From CAIWHR01 sp963726765 (GTDB taxonomy: Bacteria; Pseudomonadota; Gammaproteobacteria; Burkholderiales; Casimicrobiaceae), in NCBI GenBank assembly GCA_963726765.1, contig CAVSDH010000009.1, positions 45,140 to 109,139 on the forward strand: a stretch of 64,000 bases of DNA, read 5' to 3'. This document shows, in pieces, positions 7,023 to 16,414 of this stretch. Under the pieces are notes generated by a model, which was not told the origin of the DNA, made no database searches, and was given only the letters and a program-made list of their open reading frames with translations. Position numbers and translations under genes: made by a program. Every line of letters starts with the position of its first letter. Within the stretch, counting starts at the first letter, position 1.

Positions 7023-9299
7023 TCAGTCGCCGCGCGACCCCGCGCTCACCGCGGCGAGCGCGGTGAGGTTGACGAGCCGTCGCACCGTCGCGGACGGCGT
7101 CGCGATCAGCACGGGCTTGCGCGCGCCGAGCAGGATCGGCCCGACCGTGAGTCCTTCGCCGCCGGTGATCTTCAGGAGGTTGAACGAGATGTTGGCGGCA
7201 TCGAGATTCGGCATGATCAGCAGGTTCGCCTCGCCCTTCAGCGTCGAATCCGGATGCACGCGGCCGCGGATCGCCTCGGACAGCGCGGCGTCGCCGTGCA
7301 TCTCGCCATCCATCTCGAGTTCCGGCTCGCGCGCCGCGAGCAGGCGCCTGGCCTCGCGCATCTTGCGCGCGGACTCCGAGTCGTCGCTGCCGAAGTTCGA
7401 ATGCGAGAGTAGCGCCACTTTCGGCACGAGGCCGAAGCGGCGGACGGCGTCGGCGGCAAGGCGCGCGATCTCCACCAGCTGCTCCGCCGACGGATTGCGG
7501 TTGACGTAGGTGTCGCAGATGAAGAGCGTCCGGTTGGGAAGGAGGAGGCCGTTCATCGCCGCGAACACGGGCGCGTCGGATCGCTGCCCGACGACGTCCG
7601 CCACGTGGCGCAGGTGGGCATGGTACTTCCCGACGGTGCCGCACAGCATCGCGTCGCACTCGCCCATCTGCAGGAGCAGCGCCCCGATGAGCGAAGGCTT
7701 GCGCAGCACCGCCTCCTTCGCGTCTTCCGGCGAGATCCCGTTCCGCCCCATCAACTGGTAGTAGAGCTGCCACGCGGGCTTGTAGCGCGGATCGCTGTTG
7801 ATGTTGACGAGCTCGAAATCCTTGCCTGCCGCAAGACGCAGGCCGAACTTCCCGATGCGCGCCGCGATCACCTCCGGGCGGCCGATCAGCAGCGGCCGCG
7901 CGAGACCCTCGTCGACCACGATCTGCACCGCGCGCAGCACGCGTTCCTCCTCCCCCTCGGCGTAGACCACCTTGCGCGGCAAGCGCTTCGCCTGATCGAA
8001 CACCGGCTTCATGATGAGCCCGGAATGCCAGATGAACTGGGACAGCCGGTCGCGGTAGGCGTCGAAATCGGCAATCGGCCTCGTCGCGACGCCGTCCTCC
8101 ATCGCCGCCTTCGCCACGGCGGGCGGCACCGTCACCATGAGGCGCGGGTCGAACGGCTTGGGTATCAGGTACTCCGGGCCGAAACTGAGCGACTCCCCCG
8201 CGTACGCCTGCGCGACGATGTCGGAAAGCTCCGCATGGGCGAGATCCGCGAGAGCGCGCATGCACGCGAGCTTCATGCCTTCGGTGATCGAGGTCGCCCC
8301 GACGTCGAGGGCGCCGCGGAACATGAACGGAAAGCACAGCACGTTGTTGACCTGGTTCGGATAGTCGGAGCGGCCCGTCGCGATGATCGCGTCAGGACGC
8401 ACGGCTTTCGCGAGCTCGGGACGGATCTCCGGTTCCGGATTGGCAAGCGCGAGGATGAACGGATCCTTCGCCATCGTCTTGACCATGTCCTGCGTCAGGA
8501 CGCCGGGGCCGGAAAGACCGAGAAAGATGTCGGCACCGCGAATGGCGTCGGCGAGCGTGCGGTCCTTCGTGTCGCGCGCGTAGCGCGCCTTGTTCTCCTC
8601 CATCGGCGACTCGCGGCCCCGGAAGATGACGCCCTTGCTGTCGCACACGACCACGTTCTCGCGCTTCAGGCCCACGCCAATCATCAGATCGAGGCACGCG
8701 ATGGCGGCGGCGCCCGCCCCCGAACAGACGAGCCTGACGTTGGCGATATCCTTGCCGACCACCTTCAACCCGTTGAGGATCGACGCGCCGGCGACGATTG
8801 CCGTGCCGTGCTGATCGTCGTGGAACACCGGGATCTTCATTCTCTCGCGCAGGCGGCGCTCGATGTAGAAGCAATCCGGCGCCTTGATGTCCTCGAGGTT
8901 GATGCCGCCGAACGTCGGCTCGAGACGCGCGATCGTCTTCACCATCTCGTCGGGGTCGGTCTCGGCGAGCTCGATGTCGAACACGTCGATGCCGGCGAAT
9001 TTCTTGAACAGGCAGGCCTTGCCCTCCATCACCGGCTTGCCGGCGAGTGGACCGATGTTGCCGAGACCCAGCACCGCGGTGCCGTTGGTGACGACGGCGA
9101 CCAGATTGCCGCGCGAAGTCAGCGTGCGCGCTTCCGCGGGATCGGCGACGATCGCGTCGCAGGCCGCCGCGACGCCGGGCGAATAGGCGAGCGCGAGGTC
9201 GCGCTGGTTGACGAGCACCTTGGTGGGAGTCACGGAGATCTTGCCGAAGGTCGGCGTCCGGTGATACTCCAGCGCGGCGTTGCGCAACTGCTCGTCCAT
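7023..9299 (-). CDS. maeB: NADP-dependent malic enzyme, MaeB type
   Basis: The 758-residue protein has the length and architecture of MaeB, which oxidatively decarboxylates malate to pyruvate and supplies NADPH. The N-terminal malic domain shows LAYSPGVAAACDAI and NLEDIKAPDCFYIE, and the NAD(P)-binding domain shows CSGAGAAAIACLDLM near residue 195. A C-terminal phosphotransacetylase-like domain (about residues 430-755, for example EGEEERVLRAVQIVVDEGLA) is typical of MaeB and is thought to be regulatory, sensing acetyl-CoA. The start MDEQLRNAALEYHRTPTFGK matches the family and follows a GGAGA-like site. The gene ends in the repeat patch. Confidence 0.95.
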   Translation of the reverse strand: MDEQLRNAALEYHRTPTFGKISVTPTKVLVNQRDLALAYSPGVAAACDAIVADPAEARTLTSRGNLVAVVTNGTAVLGLGNIGPLAGKPVMEGKACLFKKFAGIDVFDIELAETDPDEMVKTIARLEPTFGGINLEDIKAPDCFYIERRLRERMKIPVFHDDQHGTAIVAGASILNGLKVVGKDIANVRLVCSGAGAAAIACLDLMIGVGLKRENVVVCDSKGVIFRGRESPMEENKARYARDTKDRTLADAIRGADIFLGLSGPGVLTQDMVKTMAKDPFILALANPEPEIRPELAKAVRPDAIIATGRSDYPNQVNNVLCFPFMFRGALDVGATSITEGMKLACMRALADLAHAELSDIVAQAYAGESLSFGPEYLIPKPFDPRLMVTVPPAVAKAAMEDGVATRPIADFDAYRDRLSQFIWHSGLIMKPVFDQAKRLPRKVVYAEGEEERVLRAVQIVVDEGLARPLLIGRPEVIAARIGKFGLRLAAGKDFELVNINSDPRYKPAWQLYYQLMGRNGISPEDAKEAVLRKPSLIGALLLQMGECDAMLCGTVGKYHAHLRHVADVVGQRSDAPVFAAMNGLLLPNRTLFICDTYVNRNPSAEQLVEIARLAADAVRRFGLVPKVALLSHSNFGSDDSESARKMREARRLLAAREPELEMDGEMHGDAALSEAIRGRVHPDSTLKGEANLLIMPNLDAANISFNLLKITGGEGLTVGPILLGARKPVLIATPSATVRRLVNLTALAAVSAGSRGD

Positions 9300-9384
9300 G
9301 AATGTCTCCGGCGGGTTCCCGCCCGGCGGCGGGGGAATCGCTATCAAAGCACGGACGGCCGTGCAGAGGAAGTCCCTTGGCCGA

Positions 9385-10104
9385 CTAAGCGTCCGCGCCG
9401 GCCACCCCGAGATAGGCTCGGCGGAGCTTCGGATCCGCGAGCACCGCATCGCGGTCGCCCTCCATCACGATGCGGCCTTCCTCCAGCACGCATGCGCGGG
9501 TTGCGACTTCGAGCGCCCGCACGACGTTCTGTTCGACCAGCAGGATCGTGACGCCCTCCGCGTGAATCGCGCGAATGATGGCGAACATTTCGGCGACGAT
9601 GAGCGGCGAGAGCCCGAGCGAAGGCTCGTCGAGCAGCAGCAGCCGGGGACGCGCCATCAGTGCGCGGGCGATCGCGACCATCTGCTGCTGCCCCCCCGAA
9701 AGCGCGCCGGCCGACACGTCGAGCCGCGCGGACAGCGCCGGAAACAGCTCGCAGATCCGCTCGAGGGACTGGCGGCGCACACGGCGTGCGCTCGCGACGA
9801 GGCTGCCCATCTCCAGATTCTCGCGGACCGACATGTGCGCGAAGAGGCGCCGGCCCTCGGGCACGACGGCGATGCCGGCAGCGATGAACCGGTGCGCCGG
9901 CAACGTCGCGAGATCGACGCCGTCAAAATTCAGCGTGCCGGCCCGAAGCCGAAGCAGCCCCGCGATCGTATTGATCAGCGTGCTCTTGCCCGCGCCATTG
10001 GGCCCGACGACGCAGACGAGCTCGCCCAGCGCGACCGACAGCGACACGTCGTCGAGCGCGCGCGCATGGCCGTAGGCGACCTCGAGGTTCCTCGCTTCAA
10101 GCAT
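9385..10104 (-). CDS. livF: Branched-chain amino acid-type ABC transporter ATP-binding protein LivF
   Basis: This 239-residue ATPase drives a LivHMGF-type importer. It has Walker A VVGPNGAGKSTLINT near residue 35, signature LSGGQQQMVAIARAL and Walker B LLLLDEPSLGLSP, so it should be active. The start codon lies 8 bases inside the end of the preceding livM-livG fusion gene, which indicates translational coupling. It is the last gene of the five-component transporter cassette. The neighbouring extradiol dioxygenase suggests that the cassette may import an aromatic compound and not a branched-chain amino acid. Confidence 0.93.
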   Translation of the reverse strand: MLEARNLEVAYGHARALDDVSLSVALGELVCVVGPNGAGKSTLINTIAGLLRLRAGTLNFDGVDLATLPAHRFIAAGIAVVPEGRRLFAHMSVRENLEMGSLVASARRVRRQSLERICELFPALSARLDVSAGALSGGQQQMVAIARALMARPRLLLLDEPSLGLSPLIVAEMFAIIRAIHAEGVTILLVEQNVVRALEVATRACVLEEGRIVMEGDRDAVLADPKLRRAYLGVAGADA

Positions 10105-11860
10105 TCACCGGCGCTCCAAGATACGCGGTGATCACCGCGCGATCGCGCATCACCTCGGCAGGGGCCCCCGCGGCGATGACGTCTCCGTGGTTCAGCACCA
10201 CGATCCGGTCGGCGAGAGCGTTCACTGCGCGCATCACGTGCTCGACCAGAACGATCGTCGCCCCGTGCCGGCGGATGTCGCGGATGAGCTCGACCGCGCT
10301 GTCGATCTCCGCCGGATTGAGCCCGGAGAGGACCTCGTCCAGCAGCACGAGCTGCGGCCGCATGGCGAGCGCGCGGGCGAGCTCGAGAAACTTCCTCTGG
10401 TGGAGGTTGAGCTCATCGGGGAGCGCGTCGGCCTTGTCGTCGAGGCGAGCGAACTGCAGCCAGCGCGCCGCCTCGCGCTCGGCCGCCGCGCGGGAGAGTG
10501 TTGCACCGCCGAACATCGCGGCGATGGTGACATTCTCCCGCACCGTGAGCTCGCGAAACGGCCGTGGAATCTGATAGGTACGGGCAATGCCCGTGCGCGC
10601 AATCCGGTGCGCGGGAATCCCCGCGATTTCGCGCCCGCGAAAGACGATGCGCCCCGCATCGGGCCGGTAGTGACCGCTCACCACGTTGATCAGCGTCGAC
10701 TTCCCCGAGCCGTTCGGACCGAGGAGCCCCAGCACTTCGCCTTCGCGCACGTCGAACGTCACGTCGCGCAGCGCCTGCACGCCCTCGAAGGCCTTCCCCA
10801 CGCCCTCGACCGCGAGAACAACCCGAGCGGAAGGGCGCGATCGAATCTCGTCGAACCGCGCGCGTTCCTCCTCCGTCGGAGCGTGGGTGTCGGCCGTTCG
10901 GGCCGCCGGTTCGCGGGCGACTGCCCGCCCGCGTCCGCGCAGTCGTCCAAGCAGTCCCTGCGGCATGAACAGAATCACGAGGATCAGGACGATGCCGACG
11001 ACCGCCTTGCCGGCGATCGCGTAGTCGCCGGCGGTGAAGGCGTACATGAGCGCCGTGATCACGGCGGCACCGATCGCGGGGCCCGCCCAGTGTCGCGTGC
11101 CGCCGAGAATGCTCATCAGCACGACCGTCAGCGGAACCGTGATCGAGAACGTCTCGCCGACCGTCACGTACGAGACGAACAGCGCGTGGATCCCGCCCGC
11201 CATGCCCGCGAGCGCGCACGACAACGCGAACGCGGCAAGCTTGAACCGGTAGGTCGGCACGCCCATGACCTCGGCCACGTCCTCGTCGTCGTGGATGGCG
11301 AACAGCCCCCAGCCCAGCCGCGCTTGCCGGACCAGGTAGGCGGCGAGCAGCGTGGCAAATGCCAGCGCGAGCGCGAGCAGGTAGAACGTCGACGACGCGC
11401 TGGGGCCGAGCGCGGGCAGCGGCACGGCGCTGAGGTACACGCCGGGCCCGCCGTCGATTGGCGTGTTGAGGATGATCGTCGCCAGGACGAAAGTGACCGC
11501 GAGCGTCAGGAGAGCGAAGACCTCGCCGCGCACGCGCCGCACGCGAAACACGACGAGGCCGATGCCGAGCCCCAGCACCGCGGCGGTCGCTCCCGCGACG
11601 GGCAGCGTCCACAGAAACGGCACATCGAAAGCTGCGGCGAGCGTCGCGGTCGTGTAGACACCCGCGCCGAAGAATGCGCCGTGGCCAAACGAGACATAGC
11701 CCGAGTAACCCGACAGCAGGTTCCACGACGTGGCGAGCACGATCCAGTGGAACACGAGATAGAGAAACGACTCGTAGAACGCCGGCAGGCCGAGGAGCGG
11801 CACGGCGGCGAGCGCCGCGGCCACCGCCACCAGCGAGGCAATCACCCTGCTCGATTTCAC
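10097..11860 (-). CDS. livM-livG: Fused LivM permease and LivG ATP-binding protein
   Basis: One 587-residue reading frame contains a LivM permease (about residues 1-310, roughly eight to ten membrane segments, with SFGHGAFFGAGVYTTA) joined by a charged linker to a LivG ATPase (about residues 345-587). The ATPase has Walker A LGLLGPNGSGKSTLI and Walker B QLVLLDEVLSGLNP; its signature region reads LNLHQRKFLELARAL and not the canonical LSxGQ. The start is taken as the GTG at 11860, whose GTGA overlaps the livH stop; a further open frame upstream is antisense-like noise over livH. Such fusions are known in some proteobacteria and do not look like an assembly artefact, since the frame stays open throughout. 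Confidence 0.88.
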   Translation of the reverse strand: MKSSRVIASLVAVAAALAAVPLLGLPAFYESFLYLVFHWIVLATSWNLLSGYSGYVSFGHGAFFGAGVYTTATLAAAFDVPFLWTLPVAGATAAVLGLGIGLVVFRVRRVRGEVFALLTLAVTFVLATIILNTPIDGGPGVYLSAVPLPALGPSASSTFYLLALALAFATLLAAYLVRQARLGWGLFAIHDDEDVAEVMGVPTYRFKLAAFALSCALAGMAGGIHALFVSYVTVGETFSITVPLTVVLMSILGGTRHWAGPAIGAAVITALMYAFTAGDYAIAGKAVVGIVLILVILFMPQGLLGRLRGRGRAVAREPAARTADTHAPTEEERARFDEIRSRPSARVVLAVEGVGKAFEGVQALRDVTFDVREGEVLGLLGPNGSGKSTLINVVSGHYRPDAGRIVFRGREIAGIPAHRIARTGIARTYQIPRPFRELTVRENVTIAAMFGGATLSRAAAEREAARWLQFARLDDKADALPDELNLHQRKFLELARALAMRPQLVLLDEVLSGLNPAEIDSAVELIRDIRRHGATIVLVEHVMRAVNALADRIVVLNHGDVIAAGAPAEVMRDRAVITAYLGAPVNA

Positions 11861-12714
11861 GCTCGTCCGGGCCGCGCGATCAGGAGCAGGATCAGCAGCG
11901 AGAAGGAGACGACCGGTGCCCACGACGGGGCGGTGACCACCATGGTGACGGCCTCGCTGACGCCGATCACGATGCCGGCGACGAGCGGCCCCAATGCGCG
12001 GCCCGGCCCGCCCATCATCACCACGGCGAAAATGACGCCGATCCAGGCGTAGATCTGCGCCGGCGCGAGCGTCTGGGAAAGCGCGAGGCACAATCCCGCC
12101 GCGCCGGCGATCGCCGCCGAGGCGCCCGACACGAGGTAACCCAGACGCCGCTCGTCGACGCCGAACGCCGCAGCGATGGGCGCGTCCTCGGCCGCTGCGC
12201 GCATCGCGCGGCCCACGTCGGTGTAACGGAGCAACGCCCAGGCGCCAAGCGAGAGCGCGATTGCCATGCAGAGCGTCAGCAGCTCCGGCAGCGGCACGAA
12301 CAGCGTGCCGACGCGAAACTTGACGTCGCCGTAGCCGGATTCGAGGCGGCGGAAATCGGCCGTCCAGATGGACTGGATGACCGTCTCCACGATGACCGTG
12401 AATCCGAACGTCACCAGCAGCGAGTTGAGCGGGGTTACGCGAAACCGCGCGAACAGCCACTGCATCGCCACGCCGAGCGCGAAGAATCCCGGGACGATCA
12501 AGGCCAACGTGACGAGCGGATCGAGCCCGCCGACCGTTGCGAGGTGGTAGGTGAGATACGCGCCGAGGAACGCGAGCGCGAAATGCGCGAGATTGATCTG
12601 GCCCAGAAGGCCCCAGGTAAGGCTGAGGCCCAGCCCGAGCAGCCCGTAGAGCGCGCCGATGAACACGCCGGAGAGGACGGCCTGCCCGAGCAGTGTCGCG
12701 CCGGGCAGGTTCAT
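11857..12714 (-). CDS. livH: Branched-chain amino acid-type ABC transporter permease LivH
   Basis: This 285-residue inner-membrane permease has the LivH hallmark GLGLSLTWGLLGQINLAHFA near the N-terminus and about eight hydrophobic segments. It pairs with the LivM half of the fusion protein to form the translocation channel. The stop overlaps the GTG start of the fusion gene by 4 bases, and the substrate-binding gene lies 22 bases upstream on the same strand, so the cassette livK, livH, livM-livG, livF is one operon. Confidence 0.93.
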   Translation of the reverse strand: MNLPGATLLGQAVLSGVFIGALYGLLGLGLSLTWGLLGQINLAHFALAFLGAYLTYHLATVGGLDPLVTLALIVPGFFALGVAMQWLFARFRVTPLNSLLVTFGFTVIVETVIQSIWTADFRRLESGYGDVKFRVGTLFVPLPELLTLCMAIALSLGAWALLRYTDVGRAMRAAAEDAPIAAAFGVDERRLGYLVSGASAAIAGAAGLCLALSQTLAPAQIYAWIGVIFAVVMMGGPGRALGPLVAGIVIGVSEAVTMVVTAPSWAPVVSFSLLILLLIARPGRA

Positions 12715-12736
12715 ACGCGTGCTAGCTCACGACGGA

Positions 12737-13942
12737 TCAAGGCAGGATTATCTTGGCGCCCGGCTTCGCGACTTCCTTCGGCCACACGACGACCCAGCGC
12801 CCGTTCTGCACCTGCTTGACGCGCATCAGATCGTCGCCGTAATTGTTGGGGCCGTCGAAGCGCAGCGTGCCCTGGATGGTGCCGACCTTGTTTTTCTTGA
12901 GCCACGCCGCGAGCACCTTGTCGTCGAGGCTCTTCGTGGCCGTGACCGCGGCTTCCAGCACCTGCCACGCCGAATACGACGCCGCCGCCTGCGTGTCGAC
13001 CGAGGTGTCGGGCAGCCCCGCCTTCGCGGCGCGTTCGTTGAACAGCTTGATGAACTCCGCGGCCTGCGGGTTGCTCGTGAACGGCGGATGCTCCTCGAAG
13101 ATCGTGCCGGCAAGCGCGAGGTTCGCTTCCGGCGCCTTCACCATCGGTCCCGGCGCCGGGTACATGTAGTAATGGATCGGCGGCGTGTAATCGATTTTCT
13201 TCATCGCTTCGAGCAGCTGGTTGCCCTCGAGTCCGATCGCGCCGACGTAGACGAAGTCGGGCTTCGCGTCCTTCACGCGCGCGGCGATCGGGCCGTAGTC
13301 GCGGTTGCCGAATTCCCATTCGAGAAACAGCACTTCCTGGATGCCGCGCTTCTTGAACACTTCGCGCGCGCCCAGCGCCATGAAGTGAATCGAAGGAAAC
13401 TTGCTCGTGACCACCGCGACCGTCTTCGGCGGCTTGCCGGTGGAGGAGAGCGCATCGACCAGGTTGTTCGTGAACGTGTTGGCCGGGTCGGGCCCGAGCG
13501 ACCAGGTCGGGAACTGCTTGTCGTACTTGGCGAGGTTCGGAATCCCGAACGTATGGTGGATGAGGAGCTTGTCGTAGCGCTGCGCCACCGCCATGGCCGA
13601 AAGAATCGCTCCGGTCGCGTAAGGCCCCATCAGCAGGTCGACCTTGTCGACGGTGATGAGCTGCTCGTAGAGCGTGCGCGCGAGGTCGGGCTTCGACTGG
13701 TCGTCGCGGACGATCCACTCGACCGGTCGGCCGAGCAGGCCGTTCTTGGCGTTCAGCTGGTCGACGTAGATCTCGCCCACGATCTTGTGGACCTGGCCGG
13801 TCGCGGCGAGCGGGCCGGTCAGCGCCAGTGTGCTGCCGATGCGGATCGGCGCTCCCGACGGCGCGCCTAGTGCGGCCCCGCCGAGGCAGGCCAATAGAAC
13901 TGCGGTGACGAGCGCGGCGATCCTGCGCGTGACGACGTTCAT
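12737..13942 (-). CDS. ABC transporter periplasmic substrate-binding protein (LivK family)
   Basis: This 401-residue periplasmic binding protein has a signal peptide (about residues 1-25, ending LGGAALGAPSG) and then IRIGSTLALTGPLAATGQVH, the standard opening of Leu/Ile/Val-type receptors. Later segments such as GPYATGAILSAMAVAQRYDK and the C-terminal GTLRFDGPNNYGDDLM fit the family used for amides, aromatic acids and urea as well as amino acids. The ATG is chosen because GGAGGAGA precedes it and the signal peptide starts there. It is the first transporter gene, 44 bases downstream of the dioxygenase gene, and probably shares its promoter. Confidence 0.9.
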   Translation of the reverse strand: MNVVTRRIAALVTAVLLACLGGAALGAPSGAPIRIGSTLALTGPLAATGQVHKIVGEIYVDQLNAKNGLLGRPVEWIVRDDQSKPDLARTLYEQLITVDKVDLLMGPYATGAILSAMAVAQRYDKLLIHHTFGIPNLAKYDKQFPTWSLGPDPANTFTNNLVDALSSTGKPPKTVAVVTSKFPSIHFMALGAREVFKKRGIQEVLFLEWEFGNRDYGPIAARVKDAKPDFVYVGAIGLEGNQLLEAMKKIDYTPPIHYYMYPAPGPMVKAPEANLALAGTIFEEHPPFTSNPQAAEFIKLFNERAAKAGLPDTSVDTQAAASYSAWQVLEAAVTATKSLDDKVLAAWLKKNKVGTIQGTLRFDGPNNYGDDLMRVKQVQNGRWVVVWPKEVAKPGAKIILP

Positions 13943-13986
13943 GCGGTCTCCTCCTTGCCGATCGTTCGATGCTGCGGGACCTTTTG

Positions 13987-14955
13987 CTAGGCGGCTTGCC
14001 GCGCTGCGGTCTCGTGGTTTTGGATGAAGTAATCGGGCGGCGTCGGGCCCCAAACATAGAACGCATCTTCGGGCGGATGGTCCTTCGCGAGCCAGTCGAG
14101 GTCGGCCGGGATGAAGTCGATGTCGTGCGAGTACTCGGCGAAGCTGCCCCACGGATCGCGTGCGTAATAAAAATAGTTCGAGCCGACCACGTGCCGCCCC
14201 ACGCCCCAGCCGTACGCGTGGCCCTTCGACGTCATCTGCTCCATGCCGAGCCCCACCTCGTCGATCGACGCGACGTCCCAGCTCGAGTGATGGAGCCCCG
14301 GACCATCGGACTTTGCGAACGCGAGCATGTGATGGTCGCTCGCGTGTGCGCCGTGCATGAACGCAATGCCTTCGCCGGAATGGTCGGACAGCCGCAGCCC
14401 GAGCGTGTCGGCGTAGAACCTGCTGGAGCGCGCCACGTCGGAGGTGAACAGGAGCACGTGCGAGAGCCGCCGCGGGTGTACCTTGGGCGCCTTCGAGCGG
14501 GCCGGCGCCGCTCCCGCGCCGCGCGGCACGGCCGGCGCTGTCGCGGCGGCCGATTTCGTCGCCGGCGACACCTTCGGCGCGGCGAGCACGTGGACCAGCA
14601 CGCCTTCCGGGTCGCGGAACCAGACGCCCGAGGTCTCCGCCCGCGGATGCGCGTCAGCCGGTTTCACGCCGAGTTGCGCGAGCCGCTGCTCGAGTGCGCG
14701 CATGTCCTCGGCGAACGCGCCGAACGCGAGATACTGGAGGCGCTTCGTCGCACCGGCGCGCAGCACCGTGCCCCAGCGATGCGAATGGCCGAACGTGTGC
14801 AGATGCAGCCGATCGTCGCGGCGCTGCACCTCGAGGCCGAAATCGTCGTAGAAGCGCGCGGCCGTGTCGAGATCCGGGACCGAGAAGACGAAGTGATCGA
14901 GCGAATGCACCGCGGTGACGCCGGCGCGCCGCGTGGTCGTCGAATCGGGTGTCAT
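13987..14955 (-). CDS. Type I extradiol dioxygenase (catechol 2,3-dioxygenase / BphC family)
   Basis: This 322-residue protein carries two vicinal-oxygen-chelate domains, the architecture of ring-cleaving extradiol dioxygenases. The N-terminal domain opens with HSLDHFVFSVPDLDTAARFY. The C-terminal domain supplies the expected iron ligands: His in RLSHVLLFTSDV (about 166), His in GPGLHHSSWDV (about 222) and Glu in PWGSFAEYSHD (about 271). An alanine- and proline-rich linker separates the domains. The ATG follows GGAGGAGGC. The gene heads the liv-type cassette, so the transporter may import the aromatic substrate or a precursor. It is divergent from the aminotransferase gene. The exact catechol used cannot be told. 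Confidence 0.85.
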   Translation of the reverse strand: MTPDSTTTRRAGVTAVHSLDHFVFSVPDLDTAARFYDDFGLEVQRRDDRLHLHTFGHSHRWGTVLRAGATKRLQYLAFGAFAEDMRALEQRLAQLGVKPADAHPRAETSGVWFRDPEGVLVHVLAAPKVSPATKSAAATAPAVPRGAGAAPARSKAPKVHPRRLSHVLLFTSDVARSSRFYADTLGLRLSDHSGEGIAFMHGAHASDHHMLAFAKSDGPGLHHSSWDVASIDEVGLGMEQMTSKGHAYGWGVGRHVVGSNYFYYARDPWGSFAEYSHDIDFIPADLDWLAKDHPPEDAFYVWGPTPPDYFIQNHETAARQAA

Positions 14956-15045
14956 GCCTCCTCCTGGCGTGCAACTCGTGCGGCGATCATAGCACCGGAC
15001 GCGGGCGTACCATAGACGCGCCTCGCACCCCCTGCATCGACGCCG

Positions 15046-16375
15046 ATGACGCACGTCTTCCACCGCAGCCTCCGCGCGACGCCGCCCGTCGCCGTCGCCG
15101 GCCGCGGCGTCTACCTCGTCGACGCCGGTGGCCGGCAGTATCTCGACGCGTCCGGAGGCGCCGCCGTCTCGTGCCTCGGCCACGGCCATCCGGACGTGCT
15201 CGCGGCGATGCACGCACAGATCGACCGGATTGCGTACGCGCACACGAGCTTCTTCACGACGGAGGTGGCCGAGCGGCTCGCCGATCAGCTCGTCCGCACG
15301 GCGCCGTCCGGGACGAGCCACGCGTACTTCGTGAGCGGCGGCTCGGAAGCCGTCGAGGCGGCCCTCAAGATGGCGCGGCAGTATTTCGTCGAGATCGGCG
15401 AGCCGGAGCGAAGCGTCTTCATCGCGCGGCGGCAGAGCTATCACGGCAACACGCTGGGCGCGCTCGCCGTGGGCGGCAACGCGTGGCGGCGACGCCAGTT
15501 CGCGCCGCTCCTGATCGACGTCAAGCACGTCGCGCCCTGTTACGAGTACCGCGACCGGCGCGAAGGCGAGACGGCCGAGGACTACGGCGCGCGCCTCGCC
15601 GCCGAGCTCGACGCCGACGATCCGCGCGTGCGGCGACAAGCGCGTGATCGCCTTCGTGGCGGAGACGGTCGGCGGCGCGACCGCCGGCGCCCTGCTGCCG
15701 GTGCCCGGCTACTTCAAGGCGGTGCGCGAGGTCTGCGATCGCCACGGCGTGCTGCTGATCCTGGACGAGGTGATGTGCGGGATGGGCCGCACGGGCACGC
15801 TGCACGCCTGCGAACAGGAAGGCGTCGTCCCCGATCTCATGACGATCGCCAAGGGCCTGGGCGGCGGGTACCAGCCGATCGGCGCGGTGCTCGCGCAGAA
15901 GAAAATCGTCGACGCGATGTCGGCGGGCACCGGCTTCTTCCAGCACGGCCACACCTATCTCGGCCACCCGGTCGGATGCGCGGCCGCGCTCGCCGTGCAG
16001 GAGGTGATCGAGCGCGACGGCCTGCTCGACAAGGTGCGGACGCGGGGTTCATCGCTGGCGGCGCGATTGAACGAGCGCTTCGGCAATCATCCCTGTGTCG
16101 GCGACATTCGCGGGCGCGGGCTCTTCTTCGGCATCGAGCTCGTTCGCGACCGCGCCACCAAGACGCCGTTCGATCCCGCGCTGCAGCTCCACGCGCGCAT
16201 CAAGCGGGAGGGCATGGCGCGCGGCCTGATGACCTACCCGATGGGCGGCACGATCGACGGGCGCGCGGGCGATCACGTCCTGCTCGCTCCCCCGTTCATC
16301 GTCGAAGAGGAGCATCTCGATTTCATCGTCGACCGGCTGCACGGGGCCATCGACGCGGCGATCGCAACGTTATAA
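15046..16375 (+). CDS. Class III aminotransferase (suspected frameshift near 15625)
   Basis: This is a PLP-dependent class III (ornithine/omega-amino acid type) aminotransferase of about 442 residues. The first part has AGRGVYLVDAGGRQYLDASG and AYFVSGGSEAVEAALKMARQ. After a shift of one base between about 15616 and 15643, similarity continues with VLLILDEVMCGMGRTG, the PLP lysine in MTIAKGLGGGYQPIGAVLAQ and the C-terminal VLLAPPFIVEEEHLDFIVD. All catalytic elements are intact across the two frames, so a sequencing indel is more likely than decay. It sits upstream of the TAXI-TRAP transporter on the same strand, which suggests joint uptake and catabolism of an amino-containing acid. Confidence 0.85.
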
Positions 16376-16414
16376 CGTATCGGCTCGACCGATGATCAGG
16401 GGGAGGACAACCAC

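Noticed and set aside
10187..12052. 621-codon plus-strand frame over the liv genes
   Set aside because: Antisense shadow of livM-livG; the minus strand carries intact permease and ATPase motifs.
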